Shown: in pieces, positions 35,530-43,968 of the stretch
Numbering within the stretch: the stretch's first letter is position 1
How the letters are laid out: every line of letters starts with the position of its first letter
Source: Polynucleobacter sp. AP-Latsch-80-C2
GTDB taxonomy: Bacteria > Pseudomonadota > Gammaproteobacteria > Burkholderiales > Burkholderiaceae
Assembly: GCF_018882185.1 (NCBI RefSeq)
Contig: NZ_JACVOY010000008.1
Coordinates: forward strand, 1-64,000
Direction of reading: 5' to 3'
DNA length: 64,000 nt
Program-made: the position numbers and the translations under genes
Notes under the pieces: generated by a model
Seen by the model: the letters and a program-made list of their open reading frames with translations, nothing else
Told to the model about the DNA's origin: nothing
Database searches by the model: none

Positions 35530-38085
35530 CTAGTTTAATAAGGTTTTGAGAACGGACTGGGCACTTTCCTTCCAGGTCAGCCAAGGCATCTTGTCTGAGC
35601 GGGGGTGGGCACCTTTGGTATGGAGTTCTAACCAAGCTTCAATAGCCTGGGTCATCTCTTCAGGCTTAGAAGCCCTGTAGTAGAAAGCATGCTCTCCAGC
35701 CACTTCTTTAAAGACCGGAATATCTCTAGCAATGATCGGGACATGTCTTCTGGCAGCCTCAATTAAGGGTAAGCCAAAGCCTTCGCCATCTGAGGCGGCA
35801 ATCAAGCAAGTGCTGGCTGAGTAGATTTGATCGAGATACTCATCACTAATGCTGTCTAACCAGAAGAGGCGCTTATTGAGCTCTGGATGACTTTCGATAT
35901 GGCTCACCAATTCGTCAACCATCCAACCTTTTTTGCCAATGATGACCAAATTGACTTGCGCACCTTTAGCCCATAATTTTTCAAAGGCGGGTAAGGTTTG
36001 GCTGTAACCTTTGCGCGGTTCCAAAGTACCAATCATTACAAAGCTTGGTTGCGCGCTGATCTGAGCAATCACTTCACTAGCGTTTGCTGGTAAACCAGTC
36101 GTTGGCACTGAATTTTCAATATCTGCGCCAAGATGGAACCAGGCTACTTCAAATTGCTTTGGTAAATCAGGAATATTGGTTTTAGCCCATTCGCGATAGT
36201 CGTCAGCAACAGCTTTAGAAATGCAGATGATCCCGTCGAACTTGCTGATCTCGAGTAACCACTGGCGATGATTAAATTCAGCAGCGCTCGGGAAAGCATT
36301 CGGGAAGAGAATGGGCAGTAAGTCATAGACCACAAAGTACACCTTAGTGCCGCTTAACTTAATGGCTGATAGATATTGCTTCTGGGCTTGCACAATATCT
36401 GCCTGCAAATCAATGCCCAAGAAGATATCGCCGGCTTGAGTCTCAATTACTGGGTCTTCCAGATTATTGGTATTGCTCTCACCCATTGCACGCTTATCAT
36501 CTTCGCTCGCAAAGAATTTCTTTTTAAAGCGATTGGCATAGCGATAACCAAGGGTTAGTTGGTTGGCATAGATCGGATGAACGTCATAGCCTACTGGAGG
36601 ATTTAATAACATCTCCGTAAGTAGTGAACGTACAACGCGCTGAATACCCGTCTTAGCATCACGTTTTACTAACTCAGAGATATCAATAAAGAGTTGACGC
36701 TTGCGTGGCTCAGTTGGGAAGTTCTGTGCCAAGCAGGCAGAGAACTGCAGTAAGTCGACATCTTTGTAATGCTTGCCATCAAAAGACAATTTGCCTAATT
36801 CCGCAATCAGCTTTTTCAGAATCTCGGCTTTACTCAATTTGGCTGTTTGAATTCCTGCTGCTTGATGCTTCGCTATTAATGCTTCAAAGCCCGCAATGGC
36901 TTTTTGTGCGCTCACATCCCAAGAGAACAAAGGTGCCTGTACTTTGGCATGCACTTTCATGCGCTCGATGAGGGCAGGATTTGATAAGAACTCAGTGAGC
37001 TTCGCGCTAATTGACTCAGTTGACAGTGGATCAAACAATGCTTCTTCTAGGTTGACGACTTCTGGCAAGCTGGAAGTATTGGATGAGATGACTGCGGCAC
37101 CGCATTTCATAGCCTCTAGCGCTGGTAAGCCAAAGCCTTCATGCCATGATGGGAAGACAAAGAGCTTGCAGCTGTAATACAAGGTTTGCAGCTCATCATC
37201 ACTGATGTATTCGGTAAAAATTACTTCGTCGGCATTCATGCCCGAGGCTTTGATACCTTTTAAGAGTGCGAGATGTTCTGCTCGATCGATACGACCCGCT
37301 AAAACCAGCTGATGCTGTAGGCGAAGTTCCGTTGGAATCTGCGCGTAGGCCTCGAGTAAACGTGTGAGGTTCTTGCGAGGATCTGCGCCACCGGTATATA
37401 AAACAAATGGGCGCGTAATGCCAAACTTCTCTTTGAGTGCAACGGGATCCGTTGCTGGTGCTGCATCACTAAAGAAGGGTTCGGCCGCAGAAGAAATATT
37501 CACAATCTCTTCTGGAGAAAAATCTAAATGCTCTAAACCTTCAGATCTGGAGAACTCCGAAATACTTAAAAGCAATGAAGCGCGCTTAAGGTATTCCAGC
37601 TTGCGCAGGTAGTAAGTGGCGTAGAAACGATCTACCTCTAAATACTCTTTAGGATTTAGAAAAGGAATGAGATCGTAAAAAGAAATGCTGACTGGTGTGC
37701 TGGTATCAAACTTACCAACGCTAGTAACCGTGTTATCACCAAAGCCTTCAAACAGGCTGCTAATATGGACAACATCGGGTTGCAAACTAGCAATAAAGGC
37801 TTCACGAACCAATTCAGCGCCTTCACGTCGTAAGTCAGTGCCGGCCTGACATTCCATCACCGGGCCAGGTGCGTACCAAATCTTAATATTTTCAGGAGGC
37901 AATAAACCTTCAAATTGACTCTTGATAAATTGCGTTGCATCAGGGAAGAGGCCATTCAAAACAATAATGACTTCATGTTCACCGCGATTGCGAATAATGG
38001 CTTGTGCTAAAGAAGTGGAGTAACGACCGATCCCTCTGAAGCGACTATTACTTTGTGCACCTTGTAAATCAATCACAATCCGCAT
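35530..38085 (-). CDS. Double GT4 glycosyltransferase (two GT-B modules in one chain)
   Basis: The 851-residue protein contains two complete GT4 units. The first covers about 1-400 with GIGRYSTSLAQAI, YTGGADPRKNLTRLLEAY and HEGFGLPALEAMKCG. The second covers about 440-850 with GTLEPRKGYSQTLPAF and DGEGFGLPLIEAARRH. Both keep the EX7E motif, so both are probably active. Such fusions in ABC-dependent O-antigen loci (WbdA style) build a repeat with two linkages and can polymerise the chain alone. It lies directly upstream of wzm, which supports a role as main chain polymerase. Donor sugars cannot be read from sequence. Confidence 0.88.
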   Translation of the reverse strand: MRIVIDLQGAQSNSRFRGIGRYSTSLAQAIIRNRGEHEVIIVLNGLFPDATQFIKSQFEGLLPPENIKIWYAPGPVMECQAGTDLRREGAELVREAFIASLQPDVVHISSLFEGFGDNTVTSVGKFDTSTPVSISFYDLIPFLNPKEYLEVDRFYATYYLRKLEYLKRASLLLSISEFSRSEGLEHLDFSPEEIVNISSAAEPFFSDAAPATDPVALKEKFGITRPFVLYTGGADPRKNLTRLLEAYAQIPTELRLQHQLVLAGRIDRAEHLALLKGIKASGMNADEVIFTEYISDDELQTLYYSCKLFVFPSWHEGFGLPALEAMKCGAAVISSNTSSLPEVVNLEEALFDPLSTESISAKLTEFLSNPALIERMKVHAKVQAPLFSWDVSAQKAIAGFEALIAKHQAAGIQTAKLSKAEILKKLIAELGKLSFDGKHYKDVDLLQFSACLAQNFPTEPRKRQLFIDISELVKRDAKTGIQRVVRSLLTEMLLNPPVGYDVHPIYANQLTLGYRYANRFKKKFFASEDDKRAMGESNTNNLEDPVIETQAGDIFLGIDLQADIVQAQKQYLSAIKLSGTKVYFVVYDLLPILFPNAFPSAAEFNHRQWLLEISKFDGIICISKAVADDYREWAKTNIPDLPKQFEVAWFHLGADIENSVPTTGLPANASEVIAQISAQPSFVMIGTLEPRKGYSQTLPAFEKLWAKGAQVNLVIIGKKGWMVDELVSHIESHPELNKRLFWLDSISDEYLDQIYSASTCLIAASDGEGFGLPLIEAARRHVPIIARDIPVFKEVAGEHAFYYRASKPEEMTQAIEAWLELHTKGAHPRSDKMPWLTWKESAQSVLKTLLN

Positions 38086-38387
38086 TAGGCTGCTTTCGAC
38101 GAATTGTTCTGGGCAGCAGACTTCAGCTGACCATAAATAGCTTGAGCATGAGTTGAGAGTTGCTCTTGCGAGATATCGAGCACCACTACTGGTCCAACCA
38201 TGAGTGGTGAAAATTGATTCACCGAAGCTTGTTGCAGACGACTGGCATATAACTTCTTCAAGAAGTTATACATGCCGTACTTGCAGATGAAAAAATACAC
38301 CTGGCGGCGTATTGCAGGATTTTTGTCTAAAAAAGCCAAGCCATGCTTTAGGGTGCTCAAGATATGGCGTTTTAGGGCTTTTTTCAT
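38085..38387 (-). CDS. Unknown 100-residue basic protein heading the export operon
   Basis: The product starts with a basic helical region (MKKALKRHILSTLKHGLAF), contains aromatic-rich YFFICKYGMYNFLKKLY and ends in a polar Ala/Ser-rich tail. No membrane helix or known motif is evident. Its stop overlaps the ATG of the double glycosyltransferase by one base (TAATG), so it is translationally coupled to it. It might be an accessory or membrane-targeting subunit of that enzyme; this is inference. Confidence 0.6.
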   Translation of the reverse strand: MKKALKRHILSTLKHGLAFLDKNPAIRRQVYFFICKYGMYNFLKKLYASRLQQASVNQFSPLMVGPVVVLDISQEQLSTHAQAIYGQLKSAAQNNSSKAA

Positions 38388-38493
38388 GTCATTTGGCTAA
38401 TCAGAATTTCTATTAATGCCAGAAACTCTTAATTTGGTGCAGCAAGTAATCAACAGACCCTGATTATATTGGGTTTGTAGACATAAAAATCAT

Positions 38494-38515
38494 AAAAAAG
38501 AGCCCCTGAGGGCTC
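38494..38515 (-). terminator. Rho-independent terminator of the antiporter gene
   Basis: GAGCCC (38500-38505), loop CTGA, GGGCTC (38510-38515). On the minus strand the hairpin is followed by a run of six T (38494-38499). It lies about 30 bp after the stop of the ChaA-like gene. Confidence 0.85.
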
Positions 38516-38547
38516 ACTGGACTACCTTATTGGCTTTGTATTCGCTC

Positions 38548-39576
38548 TTAGGGTACCAAGCTCAAGAAGAGGTACTCAAAGAAGATGATGAGATGAACCA
38601 CCCCTTGAAGCAGGGTAGTGCGCCCAATCGCCAAGGTCAGAGCTCCAATAAAGAAGGAGAGGTACATCAGGACCATGTTGAGGGAGGTAATTCCGAGACT
38701 TAATTGGAGATCAAAGAAGATTGCAATTGCGGCAACCGTGGGGATCGTTAAGCCAATACTGGCGAGTGCTGAGCCGAGAGCCAAGTTTAAGCTGCTCTGA
38801 AGTCTGTTTGCTCTAGATGCACGAACTGCTGCAAAACCTTCGGGCAAGAGAACAAGCATTGCAATAGCAATACCGACTACTGTTTTTGGTGCGCCTGCAG
38901 CTTTGACGCCTGCCTCGATAGCTGGGCTGAGTGCTTCAGCAAGACCTACCACTGCAATTAAAGACAGGAGTAGTAGCACTGCGCTAACAGCAGTTTTGGA
39001 GTTGCTAGGCTTGGCTGCATGTTCGCTACTATCTTCACGCTTGCTATGCACCTTTGGCAAATAATAATCACGATGTGTGATGGTTTGAAATAATAAAAAT
39101 GCTACGTAAAGTGCAAAAGAGGCAATACCCGCAAAAGCGAGCTGGCTCTTGGTAAAGTCGGGACCAGGCGTGCTTACGGTCACCATGGGCATGACCAGAA
39201 TAAATGTCGCTAAAGCGGTTAACACCGCTAGAGCAGAATTGGTGCCTTCGTTACGAAAAGACATCTCATGGTGCTTAAGGCCGCCAACAAAAATACACAA
39301 ACCAATCACGCCGTTAATGACGATCATGACGGTGGCAAAGACGGCATCACGCGCAATAAACTCTGAACCTTCATGGCCAGTGAGCATCATGGAGATAATT
39401 AAAGAAACTTCGATGATGGTGACGCTAATAGAAAGCACTAGGGTGCCGTAGGGCTCGCCTGTTTTATGAGCAATCACTTCAGCGTGATGGACGGCTGAGA
39501 GCACTGCCCCGATGAGGGTTGCACCCATTAAGAAAATAAACCAGGTTTGACTGAGAAGATTTGTCATAGAGAGCAT
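38548..39576 (-). CDS. chaA: ChaA-like calcium/sodium:proton antiporter (CaCA superfamily)
   Basis: The 342-residue protein has about eleven helices and both alpha-repeat acidic motifs of the superfamily: HHAEVIAHKTGEPYGTLVLS with SVTIIEVSLIIS in the first half, and AMLVLLPEGFAAVRA with SALASIGLTIP in the second. ChaA-type proteins exchange Ca2+ or Na+ for protons across the inner membrane. The first helix begins directly after MTN, so the start may be ATG 39576 (MLSMTN) or the one three codons later. It is divergent from the chelatase gene and has its own terminator, so it is a single-gene unit separate from the polysaccharide locus. Confidence 0.88.
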   Translation of the reverse strand: MLSMTNLLSQTWFIFLMGATLIGAVLSAVHHAEVIAHKTGEPYGTLVLSISVTIIEVSLIISMMLTGHEGSEFIARDAVFATVMIVINGVIGLCIFVGGLKHHEMSFRNEGTNSALAVLTALATFILVMPMVTVSTPGPDFTKSQLAFAGIASFALYVAFLLFQTITHRDYYLPKVHSKREDSSEHAAKPSNSKTAVSAVLLLLSLIAVVGLAEALSPAIEAGVKAAGAPKTVVGIAIAMLVLLPEGFAAVRASRANRLQSSLNLALGSALASIGLTIPTVAAIAIFFDLQLSLGITSLNMVLMYLSFFIGALTLAIGRTTLLQGVVHLIIFFEYLFLSLVP

Positions 39577-39649
39577 TTATGAAATTGGGGCTAATCAATT
39601 AAGTACGAATAAGAGTAAGCTTACAGTAATTGAAAACGAAGACAAAATT

Positions 39650-40012
39650 ATGAAAGCAATCATCCTTTTTGGACATGGCGCACGTGATGCACGTTGGCGT
39701 GAACCCTTTGATCGTCTGGCAAAGCTATGGCAAGAGCAGCATCAAGGTACGCCAGTACAACTTGCCTTTTTAGAGATGATGCAGCCCTCACTTGAAGACG
39801 CTGTAAGTAACTTAAGCGCCCAAGGAGCAACTCAAATTACTGTGGTCCCAGTCTTTTTTGGGCAAGGCGGTCATTTGCGCAACGATTTTCCGGTGCTGCT
39901 AGAGGCATGCCAAAAGCAATACCCCAATCTCACACTAAGCGCTACGCCTGCCGTTGGAGAGGATTTGGCTGTCTTGCAAGCCATTGTCGATTTTGGGGCT
40001 CGCGCTATTTAG
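39650..40012 (+). CDS. CbiX/SirB-like sirohydrochlorin chelatase
   Basis: The 120-residue protein is one CbiX unit: ILFGHGARDARWREPF at the N-terminus (histidine of the active site), EMMQPSLEDAV, and VVPVFFGQGGHLRND with the second histidine. The family inserts Fe2+ or Co2+ into sirohydrochlorin. The siroheme methyltransferase and sulfite reductase are next in the window, so ferrochelation for siroheme is the likely task. Short single-domain members act as homodimers. The gene is separated from that operon by a HigBA pair. Confidence 0.85.
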   Translation: MKAIILFGHGARDARWREPFDRLAKLWQEQHQGTPVQLAFLEMMQPSLEDAVSNLSAQGATQITVVPVFFGQGGHLRNDFPVLLEACQKQYPNLTLSATPAVGEDLAVLQAIVDFGARAI

Positions 40013-40040
40013 TGCCGCCTATCAACCCCCTTGTATGTAA

Positions 40041-40078
40041 TGATATACTTTACATTGTAATGTGATAGATTACAATGT
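40041..40078 (+). promoter_or_regulatory. HigBA-1 promoter and operator
   Basis: An extended -10 (TG-A-TATACT, 40041-40049) is followed by a perfect 10-bp inverted repeat ACATTGTAAT (40052-40061) / ATTACAATGT (40069-40078) with a 7-bp spacer. The repeat covers the expected transcription start and ends 14 bp before higB, as expected for autorepression by HigA. Confidence 0.7.
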
Positions 40079-40092
40079 GCCATGGGGGATAA

Positions 40093-40371
40093 ATGATTCA
40101 ATCTTTTAATCATCGTGGCTTAGAGCTCTTTTTTTCAAAAGGAAGTTACAAGGCAATACCAGCCCAATACGCAGCTCGTTTAGAGCGCTTGTTGGATCGC
40201 TTGGACGCATCAGTAGAGCCTAAGGATATGGATTTGCCGGGATACCGCTTTCACGAGTTAAAGGGTAAGAGAAGAAATTATTTCGCTGTGTTTGTATCTG
40301 GTAATTGGCGCTTAACCTTTAAGTTTGAAGGCAAGCATGCGATCAATGTTGATTTAGAGGACTATCACTAA
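40093..40371 (+). CDS. higB: HigB-family toxin (RelE/ParE superfamily), pair 1
   Basis: The 92-residue protein has the GraT/HigB-type pattern: short start MIQSFNHRGLELFF, central DMDLPGYRFHELKG and C-terminal VSGNWRLTFKF ending EDYH. These toxins are ribosome-dependent mRNA endonucleases. As usual for HigBA, the toxin comes first; its stop overlaps the antitoxin ATG by one base (TAATG). GGGGG lies just upstream of the start. The gene looks intact. Confidence 0.9.
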   Translation: MIQSFNHRGLELFFSKGSYKAIPAQYAARLERLLDRLDASVEPKDMDLPGYRFHELKGKRRNYFAVFVSGNWRLTFKFEGKHAINVDLEDYH

Positions 40372-40706
40372 TGAAAAAATTAGCCAAAAGTTTAAGGAGT
40401 ATCAATCGCAAGCCAACCCATCCAGGCGCTATTTTGCGAGAAGATGTGCTACCTGCATTGGGAATAACCCAGGCTGTTTTTGCAAGTCATCTAGGGGTAA
40501 GTCGCCTGACTGTCTCGGACTTATTGCATGAGAAGCGCGGGGTAAGTGCCGAGATGGCGGTTAGACTTGCAAGAGTAGTCGGAGGAACGCCTGAGAGTTG
40601 GTTACATATGCAAGAGGCTCTGGATCTCTGGGAGGTGGAGCAAAAGTTCAGGAATCATCCTGAGAGTGCACCAACACCACTACCTGCTTTAGCGCTAGCG
40701 GCTTGA
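40371..40706 (+). CDS. higA: HigA-family antitoxin (XRE/HTH), pair 1
   Basis: The 111-residue protein starts with a basic stretch and the HigA hallmark HPGAILREDVLPALGI, followed by a helix-turn-helix (TQAVFASHLGVSRLTVSDLL) and the LARVVGGTPESWLHMQ segment. It neutralises the toxin and should repress the pair through the inverted repeat upstream. It ends 11 bp from the convergent cobA stop, so the pair sits between two siroheme genes. Confidence 0.9.
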   Translation: MKKLAKSLRSINRKPTHPGAILREDVLPALGITQAVFASHLGVSRLTVSDLLHEKRGVSAEMAVRLARVVGGTPESWLHMQEALDLWEVEQKFRNHPESAPTPLPALALAA

Positions 40707-40717
40707 GCATAGTTGAA

Positions 40718-41527
40718 TCAAGCGGCCTTAGTTTTTGATTCAACTATATTTTGGCTTTGAGTAACTTTGTTCTCTCTCAAGGCTTCACCAATCATGATGA
40801 GTGCTGGCGAGTTGCTATCAAACCATTGATCAGCTTTACCTGCGGCCAATTCAAATAGAGTGCTGCTCCATTGACGCTCGCGCGGCGTACTGACTGATTC
40901 TAAAATTTGTACTGGCGTATTGGCGCCATGATTTGGGCTTTGCTCAATGAGTTGTTGTGCAATGCGCGCGGCATCTTTACGACCCATGTAATACACCAAG
41001 GTATCGGCCGATGGATTGGCAAGAGGCTCTCCAAATACAGGATTTTCAGTCGCTTGTGCCAATGTGATAAATGCCACGCTTCGTGAAACACCCCGCAAGG
41101 TGAGTGATTGCCCAATGCTTGCCGCACCAGCGAGCGCTGCAGTAATGCCAGGAACGACTTCCACTTCAACCCCAGCATCTTTGAGAGTACTTAACTCTTC
41201 ATCGGCGCGACCAAAGAGCATTGGGTCGCCACCCTTGAGGCGAACAACGGTTTGATATTTATGGGCAGCGTCTACTAATCGTTTATTGATGAAGTGTTGC
41301 GCAGAAGACAGCTTGCCACAACGCTTGCCTACGGGCACTAAAGTGGCTCGCGGGCAAAGTGCTAGCATTTCTGGTTCGACTAAAGCATCATGAAAAACAA
41401 TGTCTGCTTGAGCGAGTAACTTGGCACCACGAACGGTAATGAGATCCGCGGCACCTGGACCAGCGCCAACCAAGTAGACTTTACCGAGGGTGTTATGAGA
41501 TTGATTCACCTTAAGCACTCTCTGCAT
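40718..41527 (-). CDS. cobA: Uroporphyrinogen-III C-methyltransferase (SUMT)
   Basis: The 269-residue protein shows all SUMT landmarks: VYLVGAGPGAADLITVRGA, VFHDALVEPEML, VPVGKRCGK, VRLKGGDPMLFGRADEE and VVPGITAALA. It methylates uroporphyrinogen III twice with SAM to precorrin-2, first committed step to siroheme. It lacks the CysG dehydrogenase/chelatase domain, so oxidation must be supplied elsewhere and chelation could come from the CbiX-like protein. Its start overlaps the DUF934 gene by 17 bp, so both belong to the sulfite reductase operon. Confidence 0.92.
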   Translation of the reverse strand: MQRVLKVNQSHNTLGKVYLVGAGPGAADLITVRGAKLLAQADIVFHDALVEPEMLALCPRATLVPVGKRCGKLSSAQHFINKRLVDAAHKYQTVVRLKGGDPMLFGRADEELSTLKDAGVEVEVVPGITAALAGAASIGQSLTLRGVSRSVAFITLAQATENPVFGEPLANPSADTLVYYMGRKDAARIAQQLIEQSPNHGANTPVQILESVSTPRERQWSSTLFELAAGKADQWFDSNSPALIMIGEALRENKVTQSQNIVESKTKAA

Positions 41528-42089
41528 TCAATAAAGAACGTTTACCACGCCAGCTATTTTGAGTGGTGACGGTAAATAAATCGAATTGATTTAAGGCCAC
41601 TTCAAGACTTTGATCTGGACGTAATTCAAAACTATCAAAGCCAACACGTGCACCTTGCAATAGTTGATCGATGAGGACATCACCAATCGCCCGAATCTCA
41701 CCTTGCCAACCTAAGCGATCACGCAATAGGGCAGCAGTACTAAAGCTTCTGCCATCTCTAAAGATTGGGAAATGTGCTGCGACTAGAGGCCATATCTTTT
41801 TGCCCGCTTCAATCACATCGGCATGTTTCAAAATATCTTCATCCGCAGCAAACCAAACACCGATTTCACCTTTGTTGGCGCGTTCAATGATGTCGGCATT
41901 CTTATGATGCGTAATCCACCAATGAAACGGCACCAAGACCTTATGGGCGCCATGCTCTAGATCGGGAATACCACCTTCATCCTGTTCACCATTCCAGACT
42001 TGCCATTCATTAGCAGCAAGCGCAGGTTTACCGTCCTTTGGAAAGCGAATGATTTGCGGATTAAATTGAGAGCTAATTACAGTTGTCAT
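41511..42089 (-). CDS. DUF934 protein of the sulfite reductase operon
   Basis: The 192-residue protein matches DUF934: a central FPIFRDGRSFSTAALLRDRL and GEIRAIGDVLIDQL, with an acidic substrate-like surface. The family is regularly found next to cysI in Proteobacteria and is thought to assist sulfite reduction, possibly as an oxidoreductase partner, but the role is unproven. Its start overlaps the cysI stop by one base (TAATG) and its end overlaps cobA by 17 bp, showing tight coupling. Confidence 0.85.
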   Translation of the reverse strand: MTTVISSQFNPQIIRFPKDGKPALAANEWQVWNGEQDEGGIPDLEHGAHKVLVPFHWWITHHKNADIIERANKGEIGVWFAADEDILKHADVIEAGKKIWPLVAAHFPIFRDGRSFSTAALLRDRLGWQGEIRAIGDVLIDQLLQGARVGFDSFELRPDQSLEVALNQFDLFTVTTQNSWRGKRSLLNAESA

Positions 42090-43795
42090 TATGGGTTTAC
42101 TCCTACTGCATCCTGCTTAGCTGCTTTTGCTCGAGCATTCTTGTAGGCAGCCTCCTTAAACGGTGCGACTCCTAAGCGACGGTAAGTCTCAATGAAGGAC
42201 TCTTCTTCGCTACGTTGGCCAACATAGGTATCAATAATGCTGGTCATCACATTGGGGATTTCATCGGCATAGAAAGAAGGACCAATGACCTTACCAATGG
42301 CAGCATCGTTCCCTTGTTCGCCACCCAGGGTAATTTGGTACCACTCTTCACCGTCTTTATCGACTCCAAGCACACCAATATTGCCAACGTGATGATGACC
42401 ACAGGAGTTGATGCATCCAGAGATGTTGAGGCTAATGTCGCCGAGATCATATAAATAATCTAAGTCATCAAAGCGCTCCTGAATGGCTTTTGCAATCGGT
42501 AATGACTTGGCATTCGCTAATGAGCAGAAGTCACCACCAGGACAAGCGATGATGTCGGTGAGTAAACCAATATTAGGCAGAGCAATTTTTTGCTTCTTGG
42601 CTTCTTCCCACAGAGCAAAAAGTTGCGTTTGCTCTACATCGGCAAGCACTAAATTTTGTTCATGCGTGACGCGTAACTCTCCAAAACTAAATTGCTCAGA
42701 TAAATCCGCAATCGCATGCATTTGCGCAGTGGTGGCATCGCCTGGGGCAATGCCATGATGCTTGAGAGAAAGAATAACGCTAGCGTAGCCAGGCACTTGA
42801 TGCGCTTTAACATTACGTTCATGCCAGCGTGCAAAAGCTACTTGGTCAGATTGGGGAACGCTTGCAATCAATTGCTCAGTAGTGAAGTTGACCAATGTTT
42901 TATAAGCAGGCTTAGTGAAATGCTTAGCAACGCGATCCCATTCAGCTTGAGTGAAGTTGTCATCCCCATTGGCGATATGAACCCATTCACCTTCAACTTG
43001 ACGGGCAAATTCTTCCGGACCTAAAGCCTTCACTAAGATCTTGATGCGAGCCTTATAGAGATTGTCACGACGGCCAAAGCGGTTGTAGACCCTCAAGAGC
43101 GCCGTTAAGTAACTGGGCAGCAATTGCCAAGGTAAATCTTGTTTGATGAGGGATCCCAAAATAGGGGTGCGACCCATGCCGCCGCCAGCATAAAGATTGG
43201 CGAGCAATTCACCTGCGGCATTTTTATGGAGCTCAATACCTACGTCGTGACAGAGCAAGACAGTGCGATCTTCTTTAGCGCCATTAATGGCAAACTTAAA
43301 TTTGCGAGGTAGATGGGCAAACTCAGGATGTAAAGTTGACCATTGACGGAGTAATTCACAGATAGGGCGAGTGTCGACATATTCATCAGCCGCTACGCCT
43401 GCAAATGCATCGCTCGTGATATTGCGAATACAGTTGCCCGAAGTTTGAATGGCATGCATTTCTACTTTGGCGAGTTCAGCCAAGATATCGGGAGTTTCTT
43501 CTAGATTGACCCAGTTGTATTGGATGTTCTGGCGAGTAGTGAAGTGACCGTAGCCACGATCGTATTTTTCAGCGATCAATGCCAAGGTACGTAATTGCTT
43601 GGCACTAAATAATCCATATGGAATTGCAACACGCAGCATATAAGCGTGACGTTGGTGGTAAAGACCATTTTGGAGGCGCAAGGGGCGAAATTCTTCTTCG
43701 GCCAAAGTGCCGTTGAGGCGTCTCTCAACCTGGTCTCTAAATTGGGCTACCCGTTGGTCTACAAGGGTCTGGTCAATGGCATCGTATTTATACAT
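42089..43795 (-). CDS. cysI: Siroheme nitrite/sulfite reductase hemoprotein (CysI-like)
   Basis: The 568-residue protein has two ferredoxin-like half-domains and two siroheme-binding domains. The 4Fe-4S/siroheme cysteines are C418 and C424 (CPGGDFC) and C461 and C465 (CINSC), the exact family spacing. The motif YGHFTTRQNIQYNW lies in the first half. It reduces sulfite to sulfide for cysteine synthesis; assimilatory nitrite reduction is the alternative. The following DUF934 and cobA genes favour sulfite. No cysJ-type flavoprotein is present in the window, so ferredoxin or another donor must supply electrons. Confidence 0.9.
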   Translation of the reverse strand: MYKYDAIDQTLVDQRVAQFRDQVERRLNGTLAEEEFRPLRLQNGLYHQRHAYMLRVAIPYGLFSAKQLRTLALIAEKYDRGYGHFTTRQNIQYNWVNLEETPDILAELAKVEMHAIQTSGNCIRNITSDAFAGVAADEYVDTRPICELLRQWSTLHPEFAHLPRKFKFAINGAKEDRTVLLCHDVGIELHKNAAGELLANLYAGGGMGRTPILGSLIKQDLPWQLLPSYLTALLRVYNRFGRRDNLYKARIKILVKALGPEEFARQVEGEWVHIANGDDNFTQAEWDRVAKHFTKPAYKTLVNFTTEQLIASVPQSDQVAFARWHERNVKAHQVPGYASVILSLKHHGIAPGDATTAQMHAIADLSEQFSFGELRVTHEQNLVLADVEQTQLFALWEEAKKQKIALPNIGLLTDIIACPGGDFCSLANAKSLPIAKAIQERFDDLDYLYDLGDISLNISGCINSCGHHHVGNIGVLGVDKDGEEWYQITLGGEQGNDAAIGKVIGPSFYADEIPNVMTSIIDTYVGQRSEEESFIETYRRLGVAPFKEAAYKNARAKAAKQDAVGVNP

Positions 43796-43851
43796 AAGTG
43801 GGCTATTGTCATATTTGCCGGTTATTTCTCAAAAGAATTAAAAGTGCTTCC

Positions 43852-43873
43852 TATATATCAATATTGGTATATA
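43852..43873. promoter_or_regulatory. 22-bp palindrome in the cysI promoter region
   Basis: TATATATCAATATTGGTATATA is a palindrome with a single T-G mismatch pair, centred between cysI (starts 43795, leftward) and the hydrolase gene (starts 43969, rightward). It could be the operator for either gene. It does not match a site I can assign to CysB or another named regulator. Confidence 0.5.
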
Positions 43874-43968
43874 AGAGCATCTCCTGAGGCTAAACCCCGA
43901 AAACTCTGTTTCAATGCGTAGAAGGACAAAGTTCCTCAATAAAAGACCTATAAAACAACGGAGACGAA

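Noticed and set aside
34685-35635. Long form of Wzm starting at 35635
   Set aside because: The extra 37 codons overlap the double glycosyltransferase gene and are not family-like; the start at 35524 fits better.
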